A stretch of DNA of 64,000 nucleotides from Linum tenue (GCA_946122785.1 CAMGYJ010000005.1:33842002-33906001), one strand, 5' to 3'. Positions 19,485 through 30,105 are shown, numbered from the stretch's first letter. The notes: generated by a model from the sequence alone, not told the origin. Numbers and translations are program-made.

Positions 19485-22400
19485 ATGGATTGTAAAATTT
19501 TTACTTGGAATTGTAGGGGTGCAGGTAGTAGAGGTTTTTTACGAGCTTTTCATGAGTACCGGAGGAGGTTTCGCCCTCATATTGTGATTATAGTCGAACC
19601 CCGTATTAGTGGGGCTCGGGCCCTTGAAGTTATCAGGGATATAGGATATGATAGTAAACTTGTAGTTGATGCGATTCATTTTTCGGGAGGGATTTGGGTT
19701 ATTTGGAATGAGAGTGAATTCACCATTACCAGGATTGACTCGCACCCTCAATGTTTGCATGTGCAGGTCCAAACGGCGAACTCTCAGGTGGCGCCATGGC
19801 AGTTATCAGCAATCTATGGTCACCCAGCTCCGGTCCAGCGACGAGCTCTGTGGGAGCATCTGCGGTTGGTCGCGGAGGATGTTGAGGGCCCCTGGTTATT
19901 GACTGGTGACTTTAACTCCATCCTCCACCCGTCAGAGAAACTGGGGGGGGCCAACTTTGACTCCGCTCGAATCAGGGACTTCCAGGATACCGTCCACGAC
20001 ATCGGCCTCCACGATATGGGTTTTAAAGGGCCCCCCTTCACCTGGTTCCGATCTGGGCTGCGGGAGAGGCTTGACCGTAGCATGGCCAACACGAGTTGGA
20101 CGTTGGCATTTCCGGAGACCTCTGTCAAGCACCTCCCTAGGCTCAAGAAATCGGACCATCGACCCCTGTTAACCTCACCAACTGCGCTAGTCCAGCCGGC
20201 AGGAGCTAAACCCTTTAAGTTCCTCGCGGCCTGGCTCACGCACGAGGGGTTCAGACCCATGACGGATGCAGCATGGGCGAAGGGCACCACCTTTACAGAC
20301 TCGGCTGCTGCGTTCGCCCAGGACGCAATGGTGTGGAACTGGCGGGTTTTTGGTCACATAATGAGGAAGAAGGACAAGCTGATCCGCCGACTCGAGCAGC
20401 TGGAGCTGGTTCCGCCAAACATGAGGAATGAAGACAGGATCTTCCAAGTTCAGGAGGAGCTTGAGGTCATTCTCTTCCAGGAGGAGCTATTATGGCTCCA
20501 GAAGTCAAGAACAGAAAGGATCAAGGCGGGCGACCAAAATACAGCATACTTCCACGCTAAAACCCTCCGGAGAAGGAAGAAGAATCGGGTGACTATGTTG
20601 AAAAATGAGGAAGGGGATTGGGTTGAAGACCCGGCTGCTTTGCTGGACATGGCAAGGGTTTTCTTCCAGGCACTCTATACAGACGAGGGAGGGGACCTCC
20701 CCACCATGGATTCGGCCTTCCCGATGCTAGAGGCCTCGAGATGGGCTGCTCTTGATGCTCTCTTGGACACCGAGGAAGTCTATGGAGCTATTCGGTCGAT
20801 GGGGGCTCTTAAAGCCCCGGGACGAGACGGCCTCAACCCGGTTTTCTTCCAACGATGTTGGGAGAAGGTGGGGCCCTCTCTGGTCCAATTGGCGCAGGAA
20901 TGCTGGACCCAGCCTGAGAAGATCCGGGACATCAACTCGACGGTCCTGGTTCTCATTCCCAAGAATCCGAACCCGGTGACGATCGACCAGTTCCGCCCGA
21001 TCAGCCTGTGTAATGTGGCCTACAAAGCTATAACAAAATGCCTGGCTGAACGGTTGAAACATTTGTTGCCGGACTTGGTTCACGAGACCCAGACTAGCTT
21101 CGTGCCTGGCAGGCAGATTACGGACAACATATGCATTCTGCAGGAGGTAGTTCACTCTATGAGAGCTCGCAAAGGACGTCGAGGGTGGATGGTTTTAAAG
21201 ATGGATCTGGCGAAAGCCTATGACCGAATCAGATGGGGATTTGTGCGGGATACGTTGGTTGCGACAGGGGCTCTGGAAGGCTTTATCAACCTCACGATGG
21301 CATGCATTACATCATCAAAAATGCAAATTCAATGGAATGGCGGGTTAACAGAAGAGTTTCAGCCATCCCGTGGTCTTAGACAGGGATGTCCTCTTTCTCC
21401 CTATCTATTTACTCTTTGCATGTTGGGCCACTTAATTGATGATTCGGTAAGAGCGGGTCGCTGGCAGCCCATAAAGCTGACCAATAACGGCCCCTCTTTG
21501 TCCCATCTTTTTTTTTGCAGACGACCTCATCCTGTTCAGCGAGGCCAATGTCACTCAAGCTCAGGAGATCATGGACTGCTTCGACAGATTTGGCGCTTCA
21601 TCGGGACAGCAGATCAGCCGCCCGAAGTCCCGAGTTTTCTTCTCGGCTAACCTGACCACGGATCACCGAAGGAGCATCACTGAGGAGTTGGGCATACCTG
21701 AGACTCTAAACTTAGGACGTTATCTGGGAGTACCGGTGATCCACGACAGGGTGACCAAAGCCACGTTCATTGAGTTGATCGATAAAGTTGATGCAAGACT
21801 CGCGGGCTGGTCGGCGTCATCCATGTCCCTGGCTGCACGTATAACCCTTGCTCAATCTGTGCTCTCAGCGCTACCCGCTTACACGATGCAAACGGCCTTC
21901 CTCCCGGCGAACGTCCGGGAGTACATAGACAAAAAAATCCGGACCTTCGTCTGGGGTAGCTCTGACCAGGGAAGAAAAGTCCATCTAGTGGACTGGGCGA
22001 CAATTTGTAGGCCGAAGGATGAGGGCGGGTTAGGCCTCAGGGGTGCAACGAGGATGAACGAGGCGTTCATGTTGAAGATTTTATGGCGTTTGATGACGAA
22101 GCCGGACGAGCTCTGGGCGCGCGTCATTCTCGCCAAATACTGCAGGAACACGGATGAGGGGCTTCTCTTCAAAACCAATGGCTGTCTCTCCAATCTTTGG
22201 CGGGGAGTCCTGCGAGTCCGAGACCGGGTGGAAGACGCATCTGCTTGGAATATCCGGAATGGCCGGGTGGCTCGGTTCTGGAGCGACCGATGGGTGGACG
22301 ATTCCACCATATTGAAGGATCATGCCCCGAACCTTCCGCCGGAGTTGATGGACGCGCCTGTTGCCGAATTTGTCCTTAACGGTGAGTGGAATGTGCCATT

Positions 22401-23571
22401 TTTGACTGCCTTCTTACCCAGTTCGATGGTTTCGCAGGTACTGCTCCACCCGGTGCCGACTGAAGCTGAGCCTGATGTACGCTACTGGCGGCTGACGCAG
22501 AACGGGGCCTTCTCGTTTCGCACGGCCTACGAGTTGACCGATGAAGCCGCGAGCCCAGCCACGAGACAGCCCATCTGGAGATCGATTTGGAGGACACCCA
22601 CGATGCAGAGAATACGCGCCTTCCTCTGGCTGCTCAATCACAACCGACTCCTGACGAATGCCGAGAGGGCCCGACGCCACCTCACAACAAATGTCGACTG
22701 CAAGATTTGCGGTGGGGGCCCAGAGACTGCGCTTCATGTTGTAAGAGACTGCCCGTTTGCGAGAGCCACTTGGGCGGGGATTCTTGAAGATGAACCTGAT
22801 GTGGACTTCCTTGAACCCGACCTACACAGGTGGTCAATGCATTATTTATCTGGGCGGAGTAAGATTATTGATAGTACCCTTTTTGCAGGCACGTGTTGGC
22901 TTCTGTGGAAGAATCGGAATGATCACCTGTTTCGAAGCGAGTTGAAAACCCATGAGCAGCTCCAGTTCTCCACCAAACAGCTGCGGCTTCAAATAATTAA
23001 AGCTTTTGAGAAGGAGGGCACTATCTCCGGAGATGGGGGACTCCGTGAGAGGCGGGATATCAGCTGGCAACTTCCGCCGAATGGTTGGGCATGCGTTAAC
23101 ACCGATGGCTCAGCCACCTACTCTCCTGCGAGCACGAGTTGTGGCGGCATCGTGAGGGGAGACGATGGCCGTTTCATCAAAGCATTCACAGCGAACTTAG
23201 GAGGGGGTTCGATCACTCGTGCAGAGCTGGCTGGAATTGCTTATGGGTTGAGATTCGCTTGGGAAGAGGGGATCAGGAAGGTTGTTCTACAGACAGACTC
23301 CTGCACTGCCCGCACTTTGATCGAGAACGCGACTCCGCAGCATCCTCATTACTCATGCATTGCAGATATCCGCCAATGGCTAGCTCGGCCTTGGCTTGTC
23401 AGGATAGAGCATGTTTACAGAGAAGCGAATTTCGTGGCTGACCACCTCGCTTCCATTGGCCATTCTGTTCCGATAGGGGTTCATGGGATTCAAAATCCTA
23501 GTAGTACTCTGCTGTATTGGTTGTACTTTGACTCTCTGGGGATTCAAACACCCCGTTTCGTTAATTCTTAA
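19485..23571 (+). pseudogene. LINE ORF2: endonuclease, reverse transcriptase, RNase H (one frameshift)
   Basis: ORF2 nicks the target and copies LINE RNA. Frame one (19485-21650) has the APE-type endonuclease (FTWNCRGAGS, VEPR, LTGDFNS, KSDHRPL) and RT motifs KAPGRDGLNP, FRPISLCNVAYK, FVPGRQITDN, KMDLAKAYDRI and GLRQGCPLSPYLF. A run of nine T at 21508-21516 shifts the frame just before the catalytic F-A-D-D motif, which is read only in the second frame (open from before 21571 to 23571). The second frame continues with LGRYLGVPV, FVWGSS, GLGLRG, a zf-RVT block (RAFLWLL, CKICGGG, HVVRDC) and a complete-looking RNase H (VNTDGSA, RAELAGI, LQTDS, NFVADHLA). With eight T the frame would be continuous. 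Otherwise no stop was noticed, so the insertion is probably recent. Confidence 0.85.
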
Positions 23572-23622
23572 TTCAGGCTAGGGCGCCCTTTGCGCCCTGT
23601 TTCTTACCCAAAAAAAAAAAAG

Positions 23623-24430
23623 AAATTGGACCTATTCCATTCCAAACCCCACCCAAAATCATTAAGAATGTATATGAGCAGTGTTGTCAAACCCGTTAAA
23701 CAATAATCGCCAATTACCAGTATTAGGAAGAGGTTAAAAGTTTATCGGATAACTTGTGATAGACTTGTTATATATATATTTATGATCCATGATACATATG
23801 AAAATTAGTATTAGTTTAGAATTTGAGAATTTGATATATGATATACAGATTCTACAGAATAATTCAATATTTAAAAGTTAACCATACAAATAGTAGAGAA
23901 GACAAAATCACAAAAAATCAAGAATAGGAATAACTTCCCTTCCCTTTATTTTTCTTTTTGAGTTTTTCTTATATGGAAGGACATTAAAAAAACAAAAAAT
24001 TACCAAAACCAGCAGTTTGATTTTGGCCGATTTTGGCGGTTAATCGGGTGAATCGGTTACAACCCTGACGTCCAAATTTGAGTTTAACAAATTTGTTAGA
24101 TACATTAATTAGTTCTTCGTGGTAGCTTGATGTAGAGGACAGCATATATGAAGTATGATATTTTCAGCAAGCTATGAATTTTTTCGTATCCATATAAGCA
24201 CAACTCATCTCATCGATAATTAGGAGTGAGTCTTATCTTATTCTTATATTTGGTTTTCAGAGGTCTCCATATTTTTTTATACGGTCAATTAATTAGGGTA
24301 TTGAATATGCGATTGCGACCGTAAGGATAAAAAAAAACTTGACCGGCCGGCCGGTTGCTTCCGGGAATAATCGACACTTCCATAGTAAAAAGCGACGGAA
24401 CACGTACGTATTGCATTAATTAGACATCCT
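23623..24430. other. Non-coding stretch
   Basis: No gene is seen. 23680-24070 begins CAGTGTTGTCAAACCCG and ends CGGTTACAACCCTG, which looks like a diverged pair of hAT-type termini with TTAATCGG-like subterminal words, but flanking 8-bp repeats do not match. 24090-24430 holds nothing recognisable before the promoter. Confidence 0.4.
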
Positions 24431-24437
24431 CTCTTTG

Positions 24438-24490
24438 GAGTCGTCCCAAACAGCATACACTGGCCGCCCCAATTTCTCCTTATAAATCAA
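24438..24490 (+). promoter_or_regulatory. A-type core promoter module with TATA box
   Basis: AAACAGCATACACTGGCCGC (24448-24467) is followed by TTATAAAT at 24480-24487, about 80 bp upstream of the ATG at 24565. It is the same module as that of 17731-18198 and 27218-27664, but here on the + strand because the gene is inverted relative to them. Confidence 0.65.
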
Positions 24491-24564
24491 ATCCACATCT
24501 CAACTTACATCAAACCATACTTACAAGCACAATTAATATACAAGACGAGCTAGATTACAATATT

Positions 24565-25134
24565 ATGAAGAAGGCCGCCATTAATAATGCTGCTTCTCCC
24601 GTGGTCATCATTGGTCTTGTACTGGGATGCATCACCATCTTTTGCTGCTGCCCGTTCACTGCAGCCACGGTCACGTGCAGCGGAGGACAGTTGAGCTCCG
24701 GCGACGCTCTGTCGACGGCGAGGGACCAATTGTTCACCGACCTGATAAGCAACACGTTCTGGAACTCCTACGAACAGTACTGCACGCATTACCCCGCCGC
24801 CGGCACGACGAGCACCATGTACGGCATGGCCAACTGTGCCACGTCGAAGAGGTGTGGCCCCAATTACTGTTCCACGGTGTACGAGGATTGCAACCACTGC
24901 CTGAAAACAGCTCGGTATCATCTCATGTTGAAATGCGGAGACAGAGAGGGCGGTTTTGTTGAGATTGTGGACGACCAACAGTTGCAACCATGCAGTTTGT
25001 GTTGGATACGACGCTTTGCCAGTGATTTGATGATTTTCGTGGTTTTTTTATCATGTGAAATAATTTGCTATGTTGTGTTAGCTACTGTTTCAGCCGCGGG
25101 TGGGTTGGTTTCTGTTTTCTGGAATAAAAGTTAA
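24565..25134 (+). CDS. Gnk2-domain protein, A-type, with frameshifted hydrophobic tail
   Basis: Residues 1-142 form a signal peptide (VVIIGLVLGCITIFCCC) and a Gnk2 domain close to the other A-type proteins (TVTCSGGQLSSGDALSTARDQ, MYGMANC, YCSTVYEDCNHC, KCGDREGGF). From residue 143 (about 24985-24992) the frame departs from the family. The expected end, comparable to MQFTDAHLC of 27218-27664, is found one frame over as MQFVLDTTLC with a stop at 25023-25025. In the annotated frame the protein instead continues for 44 residues to 189, with a strongly hydrophobic stretch (about 154-185) that could span a membrane. A single-base change before 24990 explains this. It may be a pseudogene, an assembly error, or a novel membrane-tailed form. 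Confidence 0.7.
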   Translation: MKKAAINNAASPVVIIGLVLGCITIFCCCPFTAATVTCSGGQLSSGDALSTARDQLFTDLISNTFWNSYEQYCTHYPAAGTTSTMYGMANCATSKRCGPNYCSTVYEDCNHCLKTARYHLMLKCGDREGGFVEIVDDQQLQPCSLCWIRRFASDLMIFVVFLSCEIICYVVLATVSAAGGLVSVFWNKS

Positions 25135-25139
25135 AGAAG

Positions 25140-25714
25140 GTAATGCAAGGAACGTTCGTTAATTATTTCCATAAACCTAGAAAAATTCCTAACGCCTTGT
25201 AAATCGGTACGGTATCGATATATCAATATTAAATATCGAGATCTCGAATACCAATTAGTATCATAAATTCAATCTCAATCCTCAATCTAATTCCCAAAAA
25301 AATTCGGTATCTCAATCTCTAAAATTTTATTCGGTATCGATGTATACAAAATACCAAATTAATTCTCTTCAAAATTATAAATCAAATACACAAATTAATT
25401 TTCTCCACAAACCATTCTGAAAATATATAAAAACAAAAAAACTATATGGTGCCAACACTCGTGCAAAACAAATGGAAAAAAAATCTCAAATATATTAACA
25501 ACACACTAGAAAAATGTGGTGCATAAGAAGCACATTAACAAACTAAAACAGGAGACTACTAAACAACACATAAACATACTATAAGTAACAACATGACATT
25601 GGTATGGATTGTCAAATAACGAGGGAATGAGTTATCTATAATTGACATTATTAGTGGTTGAGAGTCTGGTACTAGTGAGTGAGGGGGTCTAGCTAGTTGA
25701 GAGGGATAAAATAC
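25140..25714. other. Non-coding, possible left half of an old terminal-repeat element
   Basis: GGTACGGTATCGATATATC (25207-25225) and the rest of 25200-25400 are mirrored loosely by 26150-26315 (TTCGATACGATACTCGATATATC), so 25205-26315 may be an old element of about 700 bp into which the hAT at 25723 inserted. No TSD was found. No gene is seen. Confidence 0.4.
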
Positions 25715-25722
25715 ATAGTAGT

Positions 25723-26141
25723 TAGAGGTGGCAATTAGGATCCAAATCCATGAATCCAATCAAATCTATCCACCAAATTATTCACCTAATCCAATTCATT
25801 TAAATCCAATCCATTTGATCCAAATCCAATTGGATTGGTGGACTCATGGATCAATCCATGGATCCAAATGGCAAATTAAGATTTGGTATCTATATTTTTT
25901 ATATTTTACATTTTGGTACCTCAAATTTATATTTTTATATGAAAATATCATTGGAAAATTACATTTTGGTACCTAAAATTTTTCATTATGACATTTTAGT
26001 ACCAAAACTTTTCAAATTTTACATTTTGGTCCAAGCCTTGGATGTCATTTGGATTCATGGATCAATCCACCAATCCATTTGATCCGTGGATCCACCAATC
26101 CAATCCACGAATCCACGAATCCGATCCAATTGCCACCTCCA
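25723..26141. mobile_element. hAT non-autonomous element, TAGAGGTGG family
   Basis: The 419-bp element begins TAGAGGTGGCAATTAGG and ends CAATTGCCACCTCCA. The TSD ATAGTAGT is perfect (25715-25722 and 26142-26149). Subterminal regions contain many ATCCAATCC and GGATCCA words, and the centre holds TTTTGGTACCT-like repeats. Relatives: 52824-53222 (complete) and 11451-11648 (truncated). Confidence 0.88.
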
Positions 26142-26149
26142 ATAGTAGT

Positions 26150-26865
26150 CTATATTTTGGTATTGATTGGTATTTCGGTATAGACCGATCCCAATCTCGT
26201 AATTCCTATTACCAAATAACACTTGAATTCAATCTCAACCCCAATTTCAATCCCAAAAAATCAATAGTTGACAAATTCGATACGATACTCGATATATCTC
26301 AAATACCCGTACTAAACTTTCAGCTTACAGGTGAAGGGCCATAATGTAAAGGAAAGATATGCGGACAAGCATATAGTTACATATTAAACTGATTGTAGCA
26401 GTACTTGAACATGGCTTCAAGCAATCAAATTTAGATTGTGCCATCTTCATTTCTCACATTGAAGGCCATTTGGTTGTTCTGATTTGTCCATTTGGATGGC
26501 ATATGTGATTGGGAATGTGTGGATCTTGGAGTAGTGCAAGTGTACGTGTGCAACCAATAATGGATTCCAAGTTATGTAGTCTGTTTTTAAAATGAACGAC
26601 CTGGGAGTTCGGCAGTATTTATGTATTCTAGATGTAATAATAATTTCTTGAGGTGTCGAAGGAGGAAAGGTTCTTGGATCTTAAGCTAGCCAAGGCACCT
26701 TAAATTGCTAATAAACAAACACTTTTAAGCTTAAGATGGTGAAACTTTCGCAATTTCTACAATTATAAGCAACCGGGTAACTAGGTCAAATTCAGTATTT
26801 AACTGCCACCAGACTTGATACTTCCTACAACTCTTCATTACAGGGTATTACAAAGAGTTTTGAGA
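26150..26865. other. Non-coding stretch
   Basis: 26150-26315 is the right part of the possible old element described at 25140-25714. 26340-26865 shows no gene or repeat that I recognise. Confidence 0.4.
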
Positions 26866-26869
26866 TACG

Positions 26870-27116
26870 TGAAGATGCATCTGTCCAAAGGGCCGGTTTT
26901 CGATTTGAGGTGCAATTCAAGATGAGACTCGTTAAGGTCACTCATCCTTGTTATACTCTACACTGATCACGTTTAATTTCGGAATTCTCACAAGAACTCT
27001 TTCATTCTCACCCCAAAATGCGTCTTGTCAGTTAAAACCAATCTCTTATTCATAAATCATAAATCTCTCTCTTACTTTGTTTGTCGATGTACGATTCGCT
27101 TAAAGGTGTTACGCTT
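26870..27116 (-). mobile_element. Diverged Cassandra-type LTR (5S-derived)
   Basis: The minus strand reads GTAACACCTTTAAGCG at its start, then ACAAGACGCATTTTGGGGTG, and the 5S-like block GAATTCCGAAATTAAACGTG, AACAAGGATGAGTGACCTTA and TTGCACCTC. It aligns along its length with the better preserved LTR at 11649-11898 but has more changes, including in the pol III box region. It lies 100 bp from the stop codon of the 27218-27664 gene. Confidence 0.7.
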
Positions 27117-27217
27117 ATAGCACCCCTTAACTTTTATTCCAAAAGAAGAAACCCAACCGACTGAAACATGTTTTCCCCCCAAAAGGAGCCGCAGCGTACA
27201 ATAGGAGGGTTAATTAG

Positions 27218-27664
27218 TTAAGAGCAGAGGTGTGCATCCGTAAATTGCATGCTACACAGCTGCTGTTTCCCGGCGTCAAGAACCACAGCGTAGCCGGCGA
27301 CTCTCTTCCCGCACTCCTTGACGAGACGGTTCCGAGCGGTGGTCAGACACGTGGAGCACTGAGCGGCGGTGGTGGAACAGTAGCTCCCGCCGCAGCTCTT
27401 GGACGCCGAGGCGCAGTTGGCGAGGCCGTACACGTACTTGGTGCCGCCGGTTTTGGTGGCGGCAGGGTACCAAGTGCAGTACTGCTTGTAGGGCGCGTCG
27501 AAAGTGTTGGCGATCAGGTAACCGAAGAGCTTGTCCCTCGCCGCCGCCAGAGGGTCGCCGGACTTCAACTTCCCTCCGCTGCAGGTGGCCGTGCCTTCGG
27601 TGAAACGAACGATGCTGCTTCCCAGCACAAGATACAGAGAGATAATTGCCAATGATGAATTCAT
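27218..27664 (-). CDS. Secreted Gnk2-domain (DUF26) protein, A-type
   Basis: A 148-residue protein with a probable signal peptide (MNSSLAIISLYLVLGSSIV) and a single Gnk2-type domain, likely apoplastic. The mature region starts TATCSGGKLKSGDPLAAARD and contains YCTWYPAA, YVYGLANC, SCGGSYC, CSTTAAQCSTCL (CX6CX2C), KECGKR and CSMQFTDAHLC. It is the closest paralogue of 17731-18198. The first domain Cys is followed by Ser, not the mannose-contacting Asn of ginkbilobin-2. The start agrees with the paralogue. It carries the shared upstream module at 27737-27790 with a good TATA. Confidence 0.87.
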   Translation of the reverse strand: MNSSLAIISLYLVLGSSIVRFTEGTATCSGGKLKSGDPLAAARDKLFGYLIANTFDAPYKQYCTWYPAATKTGGTKYVYGLANCASASKSCGGSYCSTTAAQCSTCLTTARNRLVKECGKRVAGYAVVLDAGKQQLCSMQFTDAHLCS

Positions 27665-27734
27665 AATCTTTTTTTTCTTTTTCTTCTTTTTCTGGTATGG
27701 TTAGAGAATAGATTGGTGAAATTAAGTTGAGATG

Positions 27735-27795
27735 TGGATTATATATGGAGAGTTTCAGGCGGCCAGTGGATGCTGTTTTTCTAACTCCTCCAAAG
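27735..27795 (-). promoter_or_regulatory. A-type core promoter module with TATA box
   Basis: The + strand shows GATTATATATGGAGAG (TATA on minus, 27737-27752) then GGCGGCCAGTGGATGCTGTT (27759-27778) and CTAACTCCTCCAAAG. The order and spacing match 18258-18325 and the inverted copy at 24438-24490. It lies about 75-130 bp upstream of the ATG. Confidence 0.65.
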
Positions 27796-28309
27796 ATGTC
27801 CGACGGCGATACTATGCGAGTGACGGTTCACGGAAGCAACCTGTTGTTGTATTATTAAAAAATGTAGTTTCAAGTTTTCACGTAACTAACACCATATCGG
27901 TGACGGTGCAGTGAGTTAATTACGGTGTATTTTTATTTTCGGTTAAAGTTGGATTTTGCCGGTCAGGAAAGAATTATTCCTTTTTGTGAACATGTATTCA
28001 AACACAATATATCAATGGACAGATGTCCTAGCTTTAAATGATGACAATTTGAACCCGTCTTGTTGGGTGCATGCATGATCTGATTTGCGAGTAGTATACA
28101 AAATTCGTAGTAATATGGAGAGAGATATGTGAGTATTATTTTCGTCCTGTACCTATTCGTTCCCCCTTGTTGACCTGTTATATTGATATGTCTCAATATC
28201 TATGTTATATTATTATATTATACTAATACTGTATTTCAATTAAAATTGAGAATTTGATGTCTCAAAACTAGTTTTATAATTGGGTAAATAGTTTGCACTC
28301 GTTTTGCGA

Positions 28310-28385
28310 GTGCACTGTAGAATATATGGAGAATTTTAGGGCGGCCGGTTTATGCTGTTTTCTGAAATTACTCCAAATATATAAG
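28310..28385 (-). promoter_or_regulatory. Orphan A-type promoter module
   Basis: AATATATGGAGAATTTTAGG then GCGGCCGGTTTATGCTGTTT and ACTCCAAATATAT repeat the A-type module, but no Gnk2 coding sequence lies within range downstream (27900-28310 on the minus strand is non-coding and belongs to the upstream region of 27218-27664). It is the relic of a lost gene copy. Confidence 0.55.
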
Positions 28386-28972
28386 TGTTCCATTTCCATT
28401 CCTTTCATCATTAATTCCTATGGAAGTGAGAATTCGCAGAAGCAATCCACCATTTACATATTAATTAGCCAGCTAGTCTCAATCGTATTATATATTTCTA
28501 CATTGGTAGCACTAGCCTCAATGGGGCTGGCTGTTGGAAAAATATTTAAATCAATCATAAAACATTTATTCAATTAAATCATTTTTATTTAAATGAACAT
28601 AAAAATTCGTAATCTTAAAAAGCAAATATCAAGGTGGTAAACCAACAACCTTCAAGCATAGTCAAAGAGGCCGATCTCTCTCGTGGATTAGAGCCAGTGA
28701 TGAACAGTAGAGGCCACGAATTTTTTATTCTACCAAGGATTTAATTTGGTTTAATGAAACTGTGTCCCTGCAAGCTTAGTTTATTAAAACTAGCAAAACC
28801 CAAATCATACCAGAACCAATAGCAAGCAAAATTAACATGTAGTGTTCCGTCTTATTAACCAAAATCGTCCATAATACAAAAACCATAGAAACGAAACTGC
28901 TGCAGAAATTAACAAATTAAAGCTACGAGGCTTAAACTTGAATATTAGTTTTGCAAAGCGACCCATTCATTC

Positions 28973-29386
28973 TTAAGCAGCAAGCATAGCAGTCTCCCAC
29001 TCCACGGCTTTCTTCAATAGGCTGTCCTCTTCCAGCACCATCTGTACCGGCAAGAACCCCATCCCGCTCGCCATTGCCAACATCATCTGCCTCGTCTCGG
29101 CCTTGAACTCCTCGAGATCCACCTTCCCATTCGAGTCATGATCGAACTTGGTGAACAGAGACTCGTACTCACTAGCCAGCTCGCTGGGGCTCATACTCTC
29201 GTCGATGCCAAAATGAGTCTCGAAGACCCTCAAACTCTGCAGCTCCTTCAGCATCTCCGAATACGAGAGCTGTCCATCGTGATCACTGTCAAGATTCACG
29301 AATAGCTCGTGAACCGAGACAGTGAAGGCCTCCTCGTCGCCAACAAATTTGACGATGGTGTTGCCGTCTAGAACTTCCACACTCAT
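28973..29386 (-). CDS. EF-hand calcium-binding protein, copy 1
   Basis: A 137-residue, acidic, leaderless protein with two EF-hands, likely a cytosolic calcium sensor or buffer. Loop 1 is D33-x-D35-x-D37-G-Q-L-S-x-x-E44, and loop 2 is D82-x-D84-x-N86-G-K-V-D-x-x-E93. Both have the canonical ligands. The N-terminal part (EVLDGNTIVKFVGDEEAF) is not an EF-hand, and the C-terminal part (MLAMASGMGFLPVQMVLEE) is a hydrophobic helix. I do not recognise a named subfamily. It differs from 42941-43354 at only two residues (8 and 13). A TATA-like CCTATAAATA is at about 29521-29530 on the minus strand. The next gene downstream on this strand is the A-type gene at 27218. Confidence 0.9.
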   Translation of the reverse strand: MSVEVLDGNTIVKFVGDEEAFTVSVHELFVNLDSDHDGQLSYSEMLKELQSLRVFETHFGIDESMSPSELASEYESLFTKFDHDSNGKVDLEEFKAETRQMMLAMASGMGFLPVQMVLEEDSLLKKAVEWETAMLAA

Positions 29387-29399
29387 CGTATATGGCTTT

Positions 29400-30100
29400 T
29401 TTTGGGATGTTGTTAGAAAGATTTTGTGAAAGAAAAGGGGTGAAATTGAAGTTGGTTGTGGGTTTTCAGTTGGTTTGGTATGAGCTATGAGTTTGGTTGG
29501 AGAGAGCTTATGAAGTATGTTATTTATAGGTGCATGTTGTAGTTTCCATTTGTTTCCTAAGAAAGATCTTCCTCTGTTTCTTTGTGTGTGTGTTGTTTTG
29601 CTCTGGGCTGGTTGTTTGGAGGATATACCACTGGACTAATTAAAGTAGTTCTGGTGGCCTACAAAGATTGCTTTTTGGATCAGTGGATGGATGGTTATGT
29701 CACAAATTTTTGTTTTAGTTAAGTTAATGGAGAGATTGATATCTATTAGCGCCTAATCAAAACCTACAGGCAGGGAGGGGATTACTAAATAGGTAAATAC
29801 CAAGTGGGGGTAATTATATGGCTAGGAAGGAATTGAAATGGAAAATTACAATTAATTATTTTTTATATATATTAATATTAATTTGGAAGTTGGTCACGCT
29901 GTTTTTGACCGGTTTGGACTTTAGTATAGTAAGAAGTAAGAACCTGAAAGACAGAAGGCTTTCATCCTTCTGGTCGCGGTCGCCAAAGCCCATTGGAAAG
30001 CTTTCAACACAAACAAGGAAAATATATAAGTTTATGCCCAAAGTATCTTCATTAAGCATCATGTTCAATTCCGATGGAGGTTTATCTAGTTCATACATAG
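29400..30100. other. Upstream region of EF-hand copy 1, non-coding
   Basis: Aligns with 43370-43880 upstream of EF-hand copy 2 (shared TGTAGTTTCCATTTGTTTCC, GGAGGATATACCA, CGCCAAAGCCCATTGGAAAG). It carries the promoter and flank of the duplicated module. The open frame at 29818-30186 (+) lies over this flank and is not conserved in the other copy. Confidence 0.65.
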
Positions 30101-30105
30101 CGAAA

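Larger units (their letters stand above)
18838..23622 (+). mobile_element. Nearly full-length plant L1-type LINE
   Basis: The element contains the C-terminal part of ORF1 (about 18840-19448), ORF2 with endonuclease, reverse transcriptase, zinc-binding and RNase H domains (19485-23571, one frameshift), a 3' stem-loop (GGGCGC/GCGCCC, 23581-23597) and an A-run ending at 23622. It is far more GC-rich than its flanks. The 5' end is truncated within ORF1, as the ORF1 frame opens right after a stop at the junction. I could not pair a TSD. It is the best preserved LINE in the window. Confidence 0.88.

Noticed and set aside
19820..20290. Minus-strand ORFs opposite LINE ORF2
   Set aside because: Shadows of a GC-rich coding strand. 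No protein family resemblance.
23680..24070. hAT-like element with CAGTGTTGTCAAACCC and GGTTACAACCCTG ends
   Set aside because: The ends are plausible but no 8-bp duplication pairs up, so it was kept only as a note in the non-coding entry.
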